Assembly: GCF_003865135.1 (NCBI RefSeq)
Contig: NZ_BHZC01000001.1
Location: 248,001 to 312,000 of the forward strand
Length of the DNA: 64,000 nucleotides
Reading direction: 5' to 3'
Origin: Streptomyces chrestomyceticus JCM 4735
Lineage (GTDB): Bacteria > Actinomycetota > Actinomycetes > Streptomycetales > Streptomycetaceae
Shown here: positions 1-7,725 of the stretch, piece after piece
Numbering within the stretch: the first letter of the stretch is position 1
How the letters are laid out: each line of letters starts with the position of its first letter
The notes under the pieces: generated by a model
The model's input: the letters and a program-made list of their open reading frames with translations, nothing else
Told to the model about the DNA's origin: nothing
Database searches by the model: none
Translations under genes and position numbers: made by a program

Positions 1-143
1 ACGAGGGCCGGGCCGCACTCGAAGCGGAACGCGGCCGCAGGGCAGGCTGGCTCGCGCAGGCCATCGAGGCCGAACTCACGGATGAGGAGCGGGCGTTGCT
101 GGCACGCAGCGCCGCGCTGCTGGAGCGGCTCGCCGCACGCTAG
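1..143 (+). CDS. MarR-family regulator, C-terminal end (partial)
   Basis: The window opens inside a gene whose last 46 codons are readable before TAG at 141-143. The peptide ends with an acidic/leucine-rich helix (ELTDEERALLARSAALLERL), the usual last dimerisation helix of MarR-type winged-helix regulators. The DNA-binding domain lies outside the window, so the family call rests only on this tail. High third-position G/C supports real coding. No relation to the AraC gene downstream can be seen. Confidence 0.6.
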   Translation, partial: EGRAALEAERGRRAGWLAQAIEAELTDEERALLARSAALLERLAAR

Positions 144-397
144 ACAAGCCATTCCCATGTGATCAGCGATTGCGTGCCTGACGGGATCGGCGCGCCTCGC
201 CGCCGGCTCTGCGCGTGGGCGCGGGGGCGGGTGCGTGGGGAGGGTGGCAACTCTCGGCCATACCCGTACGTACCTCCGCACGACAACCGTCGCATGACCT
301 ACGGTACTGCCCCAAGCGTCCCCTGGAAGCCCACGGGCAGCATGCCTCACTCGGCCGCCACCGGGCGCACACTCCTCCTCATTCGCGCGCTTCTTCC

Positions 398-457
398 GAT
401 CCGAGCCATGCGAACCGTTCGAGATCCGAGCCGTCCGAGCCAGTCGTGATCCGAGCC
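398..457. repeat. Three GATCCGAGCC direct repeats with 25-bp period, upstream of the AraC gene
   Basis: The decamer GATCCGAGCC occurs exactly at 398, 423 and 448, a period of 25 bp. It lies about 140 bp before the AraC-type gene at 599, in a 455-bp stretch (144-598) where no convincing gene is seen. A separate short tandem (CTGCCTGG-type units) follows at about 491-512, with a TTGACT hexamer at 512-517. AraC-family proteins bind direct repeats, so autoregulation is a reasonable inference, but binding is not shown by the sequence. Confidence 0.5.
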
Positions 458-598
458 ACTCTCCGGAGCCGCCGCGCGACAGCCGACCGGCTGCCTGGCT
501 GCCTGGCTGCCTTGACTATCCGGCCGCCCGGCCGCCTGGCCGCGACGCCTCGTGTGCGCTGCCGGTCCTCCGCAGCGTGGAGCAGAAAGGGAACCGGA

Positions 599-1495
599 AT
601 GCAGCAGGTAAGTCGTCCGACGCGGTCCTGCGACGTGGTCGAGGGCTGTCCGGACCCCCGATTACGCCCGGGAGTACTGGGCTATCGGGGGTTCGCCATC
701 TCACTGGACCGGCCCCGCGAGCGACTGGAGATCCCGGCCGGTGTGGTCACTCTCGTACTCGGCTTCGGCAGCACCCTGCACATTCGGGACGCCACCCGCA
801 GGCCGAGGTGCACCGGTACGGGCAGGCCGGAAATGTTCACCTCGCTGCTCGCCGGGCTGTCGACCCGGGCGCGCGTCGGTATGCACGACGGCGAGCTGTC
901 CGGGGTGGAGGTGCTGCTCGAACCCTGGGCCGCGTACTCCCTCTTCGGCGTCGCCATGCACGAACTGGTCGACACCCTTCTCCCGCCGGACGCGGTACTC
1001 GGCCCGCAGGTCGACGACCTGATCGCGGCCCTCGTCGCCTCGCCGGACTGGCCCGAGCGTTTCGCCCTGCTCGACTCGGTCCTGGCCTGCCGAGCCGCCC
1101 TCGGGCCGGCGAGTTCGCCCCGGCTGGTGTGGGCCTGGCGCGAGCTGCGGCGTACCGGCGGCATGGTGCCCATCCACGCGCTGGCCGAGCAGAGCGGCTG
1201 GTGCTGGCGCCAGTTGGACAGCCGTTTCCGGCAACAGATCGGCCTGACGCCGAAGCAGGCGGCCCGCGTCCTGCGGCTGCGGCGGGCCCTGGGGCTCCTC
1301 GCCCAGGGCCGGCGGCCGGCCCGCACCGCCGCGATGTGCGGTTTCAGCGACCAGGCCCACCTGAGCCGGGAGATCAAGACGATGACCGGCCGCACACCGC
1401 GCGAATTCCTCGCCGCGCGGTGTGCCTCGGCCGCCCGCCCGATGTCCGGTGACCGGATTTCCGGGGAGGTCACCTCCCTCGTCCTCAGAAGCTGA
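599..1495 (+). CDS. AraC-family transcriptional regulator
   Basis: A 298-residue protein. The start at 599 is chosen because AAAGGGA precedes it at ribosome-binding distance and the protein-like sequence begins there, although the frame stays open upstream to 215. The N-terminal ~200 residues resemble the sensor half of AraC regulators (YRGFAISLDRP..., a VVTLVLGFG strand). The last ~100 residues carry two helix-turn-helix motifs, including the typical second-HTH segment CGFSDQAHLSREIKTMTGRTP. It stands 160 bp before the Cys-rich peptide gene in the same direction and may control that operon. The 25-bp direct repeats in front of it are candidate operator sites. The ligand is unknown. Confidence 0.85.
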   Translation: MQQVSRPTRSCDVVEGCPDPRLRPGVLGYRGFAISLDRPRERLEIPAGVVTLVLGFGSTLHIRDATRRPRCTGTGRPEMFTSLLAGLSTRARVGMHDGELSGVEVLLEPWAAYSLFGVAMHELVDTLLPPDAVLGPQVDDLIAALVASPDWPERFALLDSVLACRAALGPASSPRLVWAWRELRRTGGMVPIHALAEQSGWCWRQLDSRFRQQIGLTPKQAARVLRLRRALGLLAQGRRPARTAAMCGFSDQAHLSREIKTMTGRTPREFLAARCASAARPMSGDRISGEVTSLVLRS

Positions 1496-1655
1496 CCGTC
1501 GCGGCTCCAGCCCCTGGCTGCCGTCGCGGGCCCGGGGAAGGTGCGAATTTCTTCAAGACCGGGGGATCGCCCAGGCAGCAGTGTGGCCTCCGCAACCGTT
1601 TGGACAGTTCGCACCATCCGCAATGTCCCCAACGTTCGCAACGAAGGAGGTGGCG

Positions 1656-1874
1656 ATGCTCGCATCGATCGAGTCGATGGGAAGCAGACTGCTCGGCCTG
1701 TTCGTGCCCAAGGTGGACGCCGCGGCGGCAGCCGGCGGCATGCAGGCATGCTGGGGCGCCTGCTGGCAGTGCAACAAGCTCTACGGTCACCCGGACGGCC
1801 GGTGCAGTTGCAACGCGCCCTGCTGTGCCGCGGGCGGCAACCGCTACAGGTGCTCCTGCGACCAGTGTCCGTGA
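1656..1874 (+). CDS. Cys-rich precursor-like peptide (72 aa, 10 Cys)
   Basis: The ATG at 1656 follows a strong GAAGGAGG and gives a 72-residue peptide. Residues 1-28 contain an amphipathic/hydrophobic stretch (LLGLFVPKV) and an Ala-rich segment ending AAAAAGG, which looks like a leader. Residues 29-72 form a dense core with ten cysteines at 32, 36, 39, 50, 52, 56, 57, 66, 68 and 71, an even number that allows five disulfides, in CxxxCxxC, CxC, CC and CxCxxC spacings. The genes that follow encode redox proteins, an ABC exporter and a signal peptidase, so the simplest inference is a secreted disulfide-rich peptide (bacteriocin-like, or a small redox-enzyme subunit). I do not recognise the core as a named family. 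The leader is not a classical Sec signal, so the cleavage site (after AxA or after GG) is open. Confidence 0.7.
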   Translation: MLASIESMGSRLLGLFVPKVDAAAAAGGMQACWGACWQCNKLYGHPDGRCSCNAPCCAAGGNRYRCSCDQCP

Positions 1875-1900
1875 CCCCCATTCACCGGGTCAGGGTAAGG

Positions 1901-1952
1901 CGTGGCAGGTCATGGCCGGTCGTGACAGATCACGGCAGGCCGTGGCAGGTCA
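1901..1952. repeat. Three 12-bp direct repeats with exact 20-bp period
   Basis: CGTGGCAGGTCA, CGTGACAGATCA and CGTGGCAGGTCA begin at 1901, 1921 and 1941. The period is exactly 20 bp, about two helical turns, which puts the copies on one face of the DNA. They lie between the Cys-rich peptide gene and the MauE gene. They could be a binding array for the upstream AraC-type regulator driving the processing genes, or a transcript element. The function is inferred only from spacing. Confidence 0.65.
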
Positions 1953-2024
1953 CGCGTCGGAGTGGCCGGTTGAGCGGTTAGGGAACCGGCTGAACTGCGG
2001 GAAAGAGCAGCACCGGTGATCGGG

Positions 2025-2055
2025 CGGGGCCGGGGTACGCGATGCCCCGGCCCCG
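2025..2055 (+). terminator. Attenuator-like hairpin between precursor and maturation genes
   Basis: A perfect 11-bp G/C stem (CGGGGCCGGGG at 2025-2035 pairing with 2045-2055) encloses a 9-nt loop. There is no U-tract. Hairpins after a small precursor gene often cut read-through so that precursor exceeds its processing enzymes; this is the proposed role here. Confidence 0.5.
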
Positions 2056-2107
2056 TCCGGCCCGGCACCGTCCCTCGAACCTTTCGACAGCCCGAAAGGG
2101 AGTCTTC

Positions 2108-2680
2108 GTGCTGTACGTGGCCATAGGCATGCGCTGCCTGCTCGGCATCGTGTTCCTGGTCTCGTCCCTGAGCAAGACCGCGGGACGGGGCCGCTTCTCC
2201 GCCTTCGCCGCTTCCGTACGCGCCATGGACGTCGTCCCCGCGGGCCACGTACGTACGGTGGCCGCAGCCGTGGTCGCGGCCGAGTACGCCGCCTGGATGC
2301 TCCTCGTGCCGGCCCCTGCTCCCGGATTCGCGCTGGCGGGCGGACTGCTCGTCGCGTTCACCGCGGCCATCGCCGGGGCGCTGCGCCGTGGTGTGTACGC
2401 GCCCTGCCAGTGCTTCGGTACGTCTGCCCGACCGCTCGGGCGTGGGCACGTACTGCGGAACGCGCTGCTGGCACTCGGAGCGGCGGTGGGCGCGACGGCC
2501 GAGCTGCTGCCCGCCGCCGCTGGCTCTCCCCAGCCGGCCGGGGTGGCGGCAGCGGTACTCGTGGGGATGTGCGCGGCCGGTGTCCTCGTCCTGCTCGACG
2601 ACCTCCTCGAACTCTTCCGGCCGCTCCGAACCGGCCGCCCCCGCGAACCGCGTCGCGCCGCCCGGCTACCCGTGCGGTGA
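2108..2680 (+). CDS. MauE/DoxX-family redox-associated membrane protein
   Basis: A 190-residue membrane protein started at GTG 2108, six bases after GAAAGGGAG; the longer frame to 2042 lacks a better site. It has about four hydrophobic segments and the MauE signature region YAPCQCFG with the CxC pair after the second membrane segment. MauE is known from methylamine dehydrogenase operons, where with MauD it is needed for the disulfide-rich small subunit. In this operon it most likely passes oxidising or reducing equivalents across the membrane to the adjacent thioredoxin-like protein, for disulfide formation in the Cys-rich peptide. No amine dehydrogenase large subunit is nearby, which argues against a methylamine pathway. 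Confidence 0.85.
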   Translation: MLYVAIGMRCLLGIVFLVSSLSKTAGRGRFSAFAASVRAMDVVPAGHVRTVAAAVVAAEYAAWMLLVPAPAPGFALAGGLLVAFTAAIAGALRRGVYAPCQCFGTSARPLGRGHVLRNALLALGAAVGATAELLPAAAGSPQPAGVAAAVLVGMCAAGVLVLLDDLLELFRPLRTGRPREPRRAARLPVR

Positions 2681-2726
2681 GCCCCGACAGTCCCCACCCA
2701 CAAGACGTGCCAGCCCTGGAGGATCC

Positions 2727-3269
2727 ATGCCGTTCCTGATCGCCGCCGTCGTGCTCGTGGGTCTGCTGTGCGTCCTGGACCTGATCCTCAGCCTGGGAGT
2801 GGTCAAACGGCTGCGGGAACACACCGAGATGCTCAACAACCTCAACGGCCGGGCCTCCATCGGCGCCGGGGAGGAAGTCGGCACGTTCACCGCCGTCACC
2901 GTGGACGGCCTCCCGGTCAGCCGCGACCTGCTGACGGACGAGACGCTGGTGGGCTTCTTCTCCCCCGGCTGCCCGGCCTGCAAGGAGCAGCTTCCCAAGT
3001 TCGTCGAGTTCGCCAGGTCCATGCCGGGCGGACGCGACCGCGTACTGGCCGCGGTCGTCGGTGACGTCCAGCGCACCACCGACATGGTCGCCATGTTGAA
3101 TCCGGTGGCGCATGTGGTGGCCGAGCCGGCTCAGGGCGGCGCCGTGGGCGGAGCGTTCCAGGTCGCCGCCTTCCCGTCCGTACTGAAGGTCGCGGCGAAC
3201 GACAGCGGCCGGCCGGTGGTCACGGCGGCCAGGGTCGATCTGGACCGGCGGCCCTCCCCTGCCGTATGA
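2727..3269 (+). CDS. Membrane-anchored thioredoxin-like protein (MauD/TlpA type)
   Basis: A 180-residue protein from ATG 2727 (CTGGAGG upstream). An N-terminal hydrophobic segment (residues ~3-25) anchors it, followed by an extracytoplasmic thioredoxin fold with the active site SPGCPACKEQLP (CPAC) and a cis-proline region AFPSVLKV. MauD-like proteins work with MauE; the two are adjacent here in the same order as in methylamine dehydrogenase clusters. Its stop overlaps the next start as ATGA at 3266-3269, so the ABC exporter is translationally coupled. It is the probable disulfide-handling partner of the Cys-rich peptide. Confidence 0.85.
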   Translation: MPFLIAAVVLVGLLCVLDLILSLGVVKRLREHTEMLNNLNGRASIGAGEEVGTFTAVTVDGLPVSRDLLTDETLVGFFSPGCPACKEQLPKFVEFARSMPGGRDRVLAAVVGDVQRTTDMVAMLNPVAHVVAEPAQGGAVGGAFQVAAFPSVLKVAANDSGRPVVTAARVDLDRRPSPAV

Positions 3270-5349
3270 GTACGGAAGAACCGGCCGACACGGCACCCCC
3301 GGCACCGTCCGCACCCCCGGCACCGTCCGCACCCCCGGCACCGTCGGCGCCGCCGGAGTCGCGGGAGCCCGGCGAGCGGCTGCGGACCACCAGCCTGCCG
3401 CGCCGGATCACCGCCGCCGCCTCGCTCGCCGCGCGGGCCGCCCCCGGCGCCTTCGCGGCCCACGCGCTGCTGACGCTCGTCACAGGCGCGGCGCCGGTGG
3501 GCACGGCATGGCTGATGAAACTCGTCGTCGACAACCTCGTCCAGCGCGGCCCGCTGAGCACCCTGCTCGGCCTCGCGTCAGGGCTGGCCGCAGTCGGCGT
3601 CGCTACGGCGATGCTCCCCCAGTTCGTCCAGTACCTACGAGGTGAACTGGACCGCAGAGTCGGCTTGTTGACGCAGGACAGGCTGTTCACCGCGACCGGA
3701 TCCTTCATCGGGCTGGGCCGCTTCGAGGACCCGCGTTTCCTCGACCGCCTGCGGCTCGCCCAGCCATCCGTCGGCATGAACCCGAACGATGTCGTGGGCG
3801 GGGTACTGAGCGTGGTGCGCGCCGCCCTCACCTTGACCGGCTTCCTGGGATCGCTCTTCCTGCTGGGCCCGGTCATGGCCGTACTGCTCCTGCTCTCCGG
3901 CCTTTTGGTGCTGGCCGCCGAGATCTCGCTGTCGCGGCGGCGGGCGCGCATGATCTGGGAGGTCGGGCCGGTCGAACGGCGCGAGTTCTTCTACAACGAC
4001 CTGCTGTCCAGTGTGGAAGCGGCGAAGGAGATACGGCTCTTCGGCAGCGGCGGGTTCCTGCGCGCACGGATGCTGACCGAGCGGCGTACCGCCAACGCGG
4101 CCAAGCGGGCGATGGACCGCCGCGACATCACCGTCCAGGCCGGACTGGCGACGCTGGCCGCGGCCGTGTCCGGTGCGGGGCTGGTGTGGGCGGTCGTCGC
4201 GGCCCAGCGCGGGGCGCTGTCGATCGGTGACGTCACCGTTTTCGTGGCAGCAGTCGGCGGTACACAGGGCGCGCTGGCGACGATCGCGGGCGAACTGGCC
4301 CGCTCCCATCAGGCACTGGAACTCTTCGACCACTACCTCGCCGTCACCACCGCCCGCCCCGACCTGCCCGTCGCCGCCGAACCGCGCCCTCTGCCGGCAC
4401 TGCGCCGCGGCATCACCCTGCAGGACGTATGGTTCCGCTACTCCCCCGGCCACCCCTGGGTGCTCCAAGGCGTCACCCTGCACATTCCGCACGGAAAGGC
4501 GCTGGCACTGGTGGGCCTCAACGGCGCCGGGAAGTCCACGCTGGTGAAGCTGCTGTGCCGGTTCTACGATCCGACGCGCGGCGCGATCCTGTGGGACGGG
4601 GTGGACATCCGCGAGGCCGACGCGGCGGAACTGCGGCGACGGATCGGTGCGGTCTTCCAGGACTACATGCACTACGACATGACGGCCGCCGAGAACATCG
4701 CCCTCGGCGACCTCACGGCACTCGACGACACACCGCGCCTGCGAGCGGCCGCCGTACGGGCGGGGATTCACGCCGCGATCAGCAAGCTGCCTCGGGGTAC
4801 GACACGTTGTTGTCGCGGACGTTCTTCATGACGTCGGACTCGGCACCGGAGCCGGGCCCAGGCACGGGTACAGCTCCGCGCTCGGAACCGATCCCAGACA
4901 CGGGTACCAGTACCGGTACCGGCGTCGAATTCTCCGGCGGTCAGCGACAGCGGCTCGCTCTGGCCCGCGCCTTTCTCCGCGACCGCTGCGAACTGATGAT
5001 CCTCGACGAGCCCTCGGCGGGCCTCGACGCCGCGGCGGAGCACGAGATCCACGTCTCCCTGAGGCGCCACCGCCAGGGCCGGACCAGTCTGCTCATCTCC
5101 CACCGCCTGGGCGCGGTACGAGACGCCGATCTCATCGTCGTCCTGTCCGAAGGGCGGATCGTTGAACAAGGCGACCACGCCGCTCTGCTGGCTTCCGGTG
5201 GCGAGTACGCCCGCTTGTTCGCCCTCCAGGCATCCGGCTACCGCGACGAGCTCCAGCCCCCGCCCGTCCCGCTGCACCCGATACCCACCAACATCGACGC
5301 CGACGCCGACACCGCTCCCCTACCCACCCCAACAACAGGAGACCGATGA
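3266..5349 (+). CDS. ABC exporter (TMD-NBD), frame interrupted at a G4 run
   Basis: One ABC half-exporter read in two frames. Frame A (3266-4831) gives a Pro/Ala-rich N-terminus (repeated PSAPPA units), the membrane domain, Walker A (GLNGAGKST) and the Q-loop. Frame B carries GYDTLLSRTFF, the signature FSGGQRQRLALARA, Walker B (LMILDEPSAGLD) and the H-loop (ISHRLG). The frame changes at the G run 4794-4797, where one extra G would give the continuous sequence KLPRGYDTLLSR. Without it, frame A stops at 4829-4831 overlapping an ATG at 4828. A ~30-residue Gly/Thr/Pro-rich insert lies just before the signature motif. There is no C39 peptidase domain, so leader removal would need another enzyme, probably the coupled S26 peptidase. 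Likely an error or a single-base deletion; a genuinely split transporter is less likely. Confidence 0.75.
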
Positions 5350-5873
5350 CCGCCGCCGGACTCCCCCTCCTCGTGCTCGGCACGGCCTCCACGGCCGTGC
5401 TACTGCGCCGCGCACTGGTGTCGGTGACGGTACGCGGTACGAGCATGGAGCCCGCCTACCACGACGGCGACCGGGTCCTGGCGCTGCGCGGCCGCACCCC
5501 GGCCGCAGGGCACGTGGTCGTCCTGGAACGGCCCGGCCCCGGACGCCTGTGGTCGCAGCCGCTGCTGCCGCCGTGGGCAGGAGCCGCCGCGGTGTCCGGC
5601 CGGCACTGGATGATCAAACGTGTGCGCGCGGCGCCCGGTGACGTCCTCACACCCCAGGACGCAGCAGCATTCCCACTGCTGCAACCGGGCCGCGTACCTC
5701 CCGGCAACCTCGTGCTCCTCGGTGACAACCACCGTTGCAGCCTCGATTCCCAGCAGGTGGGCTACTTTCCCACCGCACGCGTGCTCGGCATAGCCCTCCT
5801 CGCCCGGCCAGGACGGGCAGTGACGGCATCGGCAGCGGCCCGAAGCCGCGAAGACTTTCCCCGATGTCCGTAG
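5346..5873 (+). CDS. S26-family signal peptidase
   Basis: A 175-residue protein starting at ATG 5346, overlapping the exporter stop (ATGA), so it belongs to the same operon. After one N-terminal membrane segment comes the catalytic serine box VRGTSMEPAYHDGD, then the lysine box MIKRVRAAPGD, and the C-terminal box LLGDNHRCSLDSQQVGYFP. Ser and Lys of the dyad are both present. It is shorter than housekeeping SPase I and is tied to the exporter and the Cys-rich peptide, so a dedicated leader protease is the natural inference. Its specificity cannot be read from sequence. Confidence 0.85.
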   Translation: MTAAGLPLLVLGTASTAVLLRRALVSVTVRGTSMEPAYHDGDRVLALRGRTPAAGHVVVLERPGPGRLWSQPLLPPWAGAAAVSGRHWMIKRVRAAPGDVLTPQDAAAFPLLQPGRVPPGNLVLLGDNHRCSLDSQQVGYFPTARVLGIALLARPGRAVTASAAARSREDFPRCP

Positions 5874-5925
5874 CCCGGCTCCCGAATGCGATACACCCGC
5901 GGGCACCCACCAAAGCCAGCCAGCC

Positions 5926-6351
5926 TCAGTCTCCGTCGCGCTTACCTTTCCTGCCATCCGTCCGCTTGGTCAGGAAAATGGTGCGCATCGACGGGAGGAT
6001 TCCCCTGCCTCCGTCTCCTGTACGGGTGCCTGCGTTCCCCGTATGGGCAGGCGTGGCGGAACCTCTGCGAGTCTCCTCGGCGGCGACAAGAGCGTACGCA
6101 CGGGCGAGGTCTTTGAGCGCCTTGCAGGATCGCCCCCTGCGTTTGGCCTTCCTGATGGCAGTGGCCTCGCCGGCGATGGCTTCGAGGAGTTTCTTGCGGG
6201 CGGAGGTCGCGGGCGTCCGGGGAGCCGCGGTCACTACGCGGCCTGCTCCGGCCGTCTCGGGCGGACGGCCGACGCCTGCGCCGATGCCGGCGCTTCCGTC
6301 GGCCTGTTCCGTGAGCGGCTTGTCCTTGGGCCCGGTCTTCTTCCTGGTCAT
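5926..6351 (-). CDS. Hypothetical basic protein
   Basis: A 141-residue protein; the ATG at 6351 is preceded by AGGAA at good distance. It is rich in Lys/Arg/Ala/Gly, begins MTRKKTGPKDKP, and has a predicted helical centre (KKLLEAIAGEATAIRKAKR to DLARAYALVAAEE). No signal peptide, membrane segment or known motif was recognised. It is convergent with the S26 peptidase gene. The upstream stretch 6352-6727 (about 375 bp) holds no gene that I can support. Confidence 0.5.
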   Translation of the reverse strand: MTRKKTGPKDKPLTEQADGSAGIGAGVGRPPETAGAGRVVTAAPRTPATSARKKLLEAIAGEATAIRKAKRRGRSCKALKDLARAYALVAAEETRRGSATPAHTGNAGTRTGDGGRGILPSMRTIFLTKRTDGRKGKRDGD

Positions 6352-6727
6352 ACTGGTTCCTGTTCTTTTCACCTGGCGATGCTCGGCCCTGCTGCGGACG
6401 CGGAGGACTGCCCTGGCGGTCAACTACGTCGCCCATTGAGTGACGACTGGTGAGACATCGGCAAAGCCTCCCGCCGATTCAGCGGGCGCCGCCGAGAGAG
6501 AAGCGTCGATTACGGGGAGAAATGCGCGGCAATCCGGTCGGTCACGGTCGCGTCGCCGCGCACCGGACCACGGTTCGGACGCGCTCCCCGTACCTGAGAA
6601 TGCGCTGACGTCACCAGCATTTTCCCCAAGGGCGAGGGCGCTTATGCATCCTTACGCATTCCGCCCCCGCACGAGCCCAACTCACCACGGTGCACCGGCG
6701 CACAGCACCGGGCGCTCGCCCCGGAGT

Positions 6728-7147
6728 TCACCCCCCGGAGCGCTCACGCAGGCGCAGAATTCCCAAAGCGATGAGGCCGAGGACCGCACCCTCAAGGGCG
6801 TTGAAGACCAGGATGCCGATCATGCCGGGCATCGGAGGCACCTCGGCGCTGTCCATGAAGAGGTTCAGGGTCAGGTTCAGTACCAGCGCGAAGACGCCGT
6901 AGGCCACGCCGGCCAGCGTCAGCACCTCCACCGGCTTGTCGACGCGCAGAAGTACGGCCGCGGCGAGCCACACCACCGCGATCAGCGCGGTGAACAGTAC
7001 GGGCCCCACGGGCTTCTCCAGCGGGCCGGACTCGTAGACGCCGAGGACGCTCAGTACGGGACGGATCAGCGCCCCGGCTCCCAGCGTGACGATCAGGGCC
7101 CAGGGCATGGCGCGCAGTGCGCCACCTCGTGCATGTGTCACGGACAT
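6728..7147 (-). CDS. Small integral membrane protein
   Basis: A 139-residue protein with ATG at 7147 after AGGAG. It has four hydrophobic segments (WALIVTLGAGALIRPVLSVLG, FTALIAVVWLAAAVLL, GVAYGVFALVLNLTL, IGILVFNALEGAVLGLIALGIL). No catalytic motif is visible. It is divergent from the PadR gene at 7327, so the repeats in between may regulate it. Function unknown. Confidence 0.7.
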   Translation of the reverse strand: MSVTHARGGALRAMPWALIVTLGAGALIRPVLSVLGVYESGPLEKPVGPVLFTALIAVVWLAAAVLLRVDKPVEVLTLAGVAYGVFALVLNLTLNLFMDSAEVPPMPGMIGILVFNALEGAVLGLIALGILRLRERSGG

Positions 7148-7272
7148 CCCGACACTCCTGTTCCGGAAGGCGGGGAGCGCGGCAGCCAACGTGCTGAACG
7201 GAGGCTCTCTTCGGCTCTGGCTGGGGCGGTCCGCCGCCTGAATCCGATCCGATGTGGCCGTGCGAAGGATAG

Positions 7273-7329
7273 GTAGCTCGCCTACATGTAGATTGCCGAT
7301 AGTAGCACGTGCTGTAGCCTGCCTACATG
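7273..7329. promoter_or_regulatory. Candidate PadR operator: 16-bp direct repeat
   Basis: GTAGCTCGCCTACATG (7273-7288) and GTAGCCTGCCTACATG (7314-7329) match at 14 of 16 positions. The second copy overlaps the PadR start codon. Each contains GTAG/CTAC inverted arms, and the palindromes TACATGTA (7283-7290) and AGCACGTGCT (7304-7313) lie within the same interval. PadR-type regulators bind ATGT/ACAT-type palindromes, so autorepression and control of the divergent membrane gene is likely. Confidence 0.6.
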
Positions 7330-7659
7330 AAGTCGGACGCGCTGAGGGGCCATCTCGACGCCCTGATCCTGGCGGTGCTGGAGCGGGAACCCCTGCACGG
7401 GTACGCGATCATGGAAGCGCTTCAGAGCAGCAGTGGCGGCGCTCTGGAACTGCCGACGGGCTCGCTGTATCCCGCACTGCGCCGACTGGAACGCGCCGGA
7501 CACCTGCGGAGCGAGTGGAGCACGGTCGCCGGGCGCAAGCGCCGGACCTACGAGTTGACGACCGCGGGCAAACGCGCGCTCACGGCCGAGCGCGCCGAGT
7601 GGCGTGACTTCGCCGCCGCTGTCGAAGGCGTCCTGCGCCCCGGACCGAAGAGAGCCTGA
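7327..7659 (+). CDS. PadR-family transcriptional regulator
   Basis: A 110-residue PadR-s1 type protein. The core LILAVLEREPLHGYAIMEAL, then LPTGSLYPALRRLERAG and the wing RKRRTYELTTAGKRAL form the characteristic winged helix, with a short C-terminal helix. It is convergent with a permease-prefix-domain membrane protein, a very common partnership in actinobacteria. Repeats overlapping its start are probable binding sites. Confidence 0.93.
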   Translation: MKSDALRGHLDALILAVLEREPLHGYAIMEALQSSSGGALELPTGSLYPALRRLERAGHLRSEWSTVAGRKRRTYELTTAGKRALTAERAEWRDFAAAVEGVLRPGPKRA

Positions 7660-7725
7660 ACACCCCTTAGCTGGAGGGTGGTTGATGCCAGGGCGGGTCG
7701 GCCGCGTCCCCTGTACGCAGCCACG

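Noticed and set aside
215..598. Longer N-terminus for the AraC-type gene
   Set aside because: The added residues are low-complexity, and the ATG at 599 has a proper ribosome-binding site.
2108..3269. Methylamine dehydrogenase operon
   Set aside because: MauE and MauD-like genes are present, but no large or small dehydrogenase subunit genes are seen nearby.
4790..4831. Programmed -1 frameshift in the ABC exporter
   Set aside because: There is only a plain G4 run without a typical slippery heptamer, and two other genes show the same one-base deficit, so an error or deletion is simpler.
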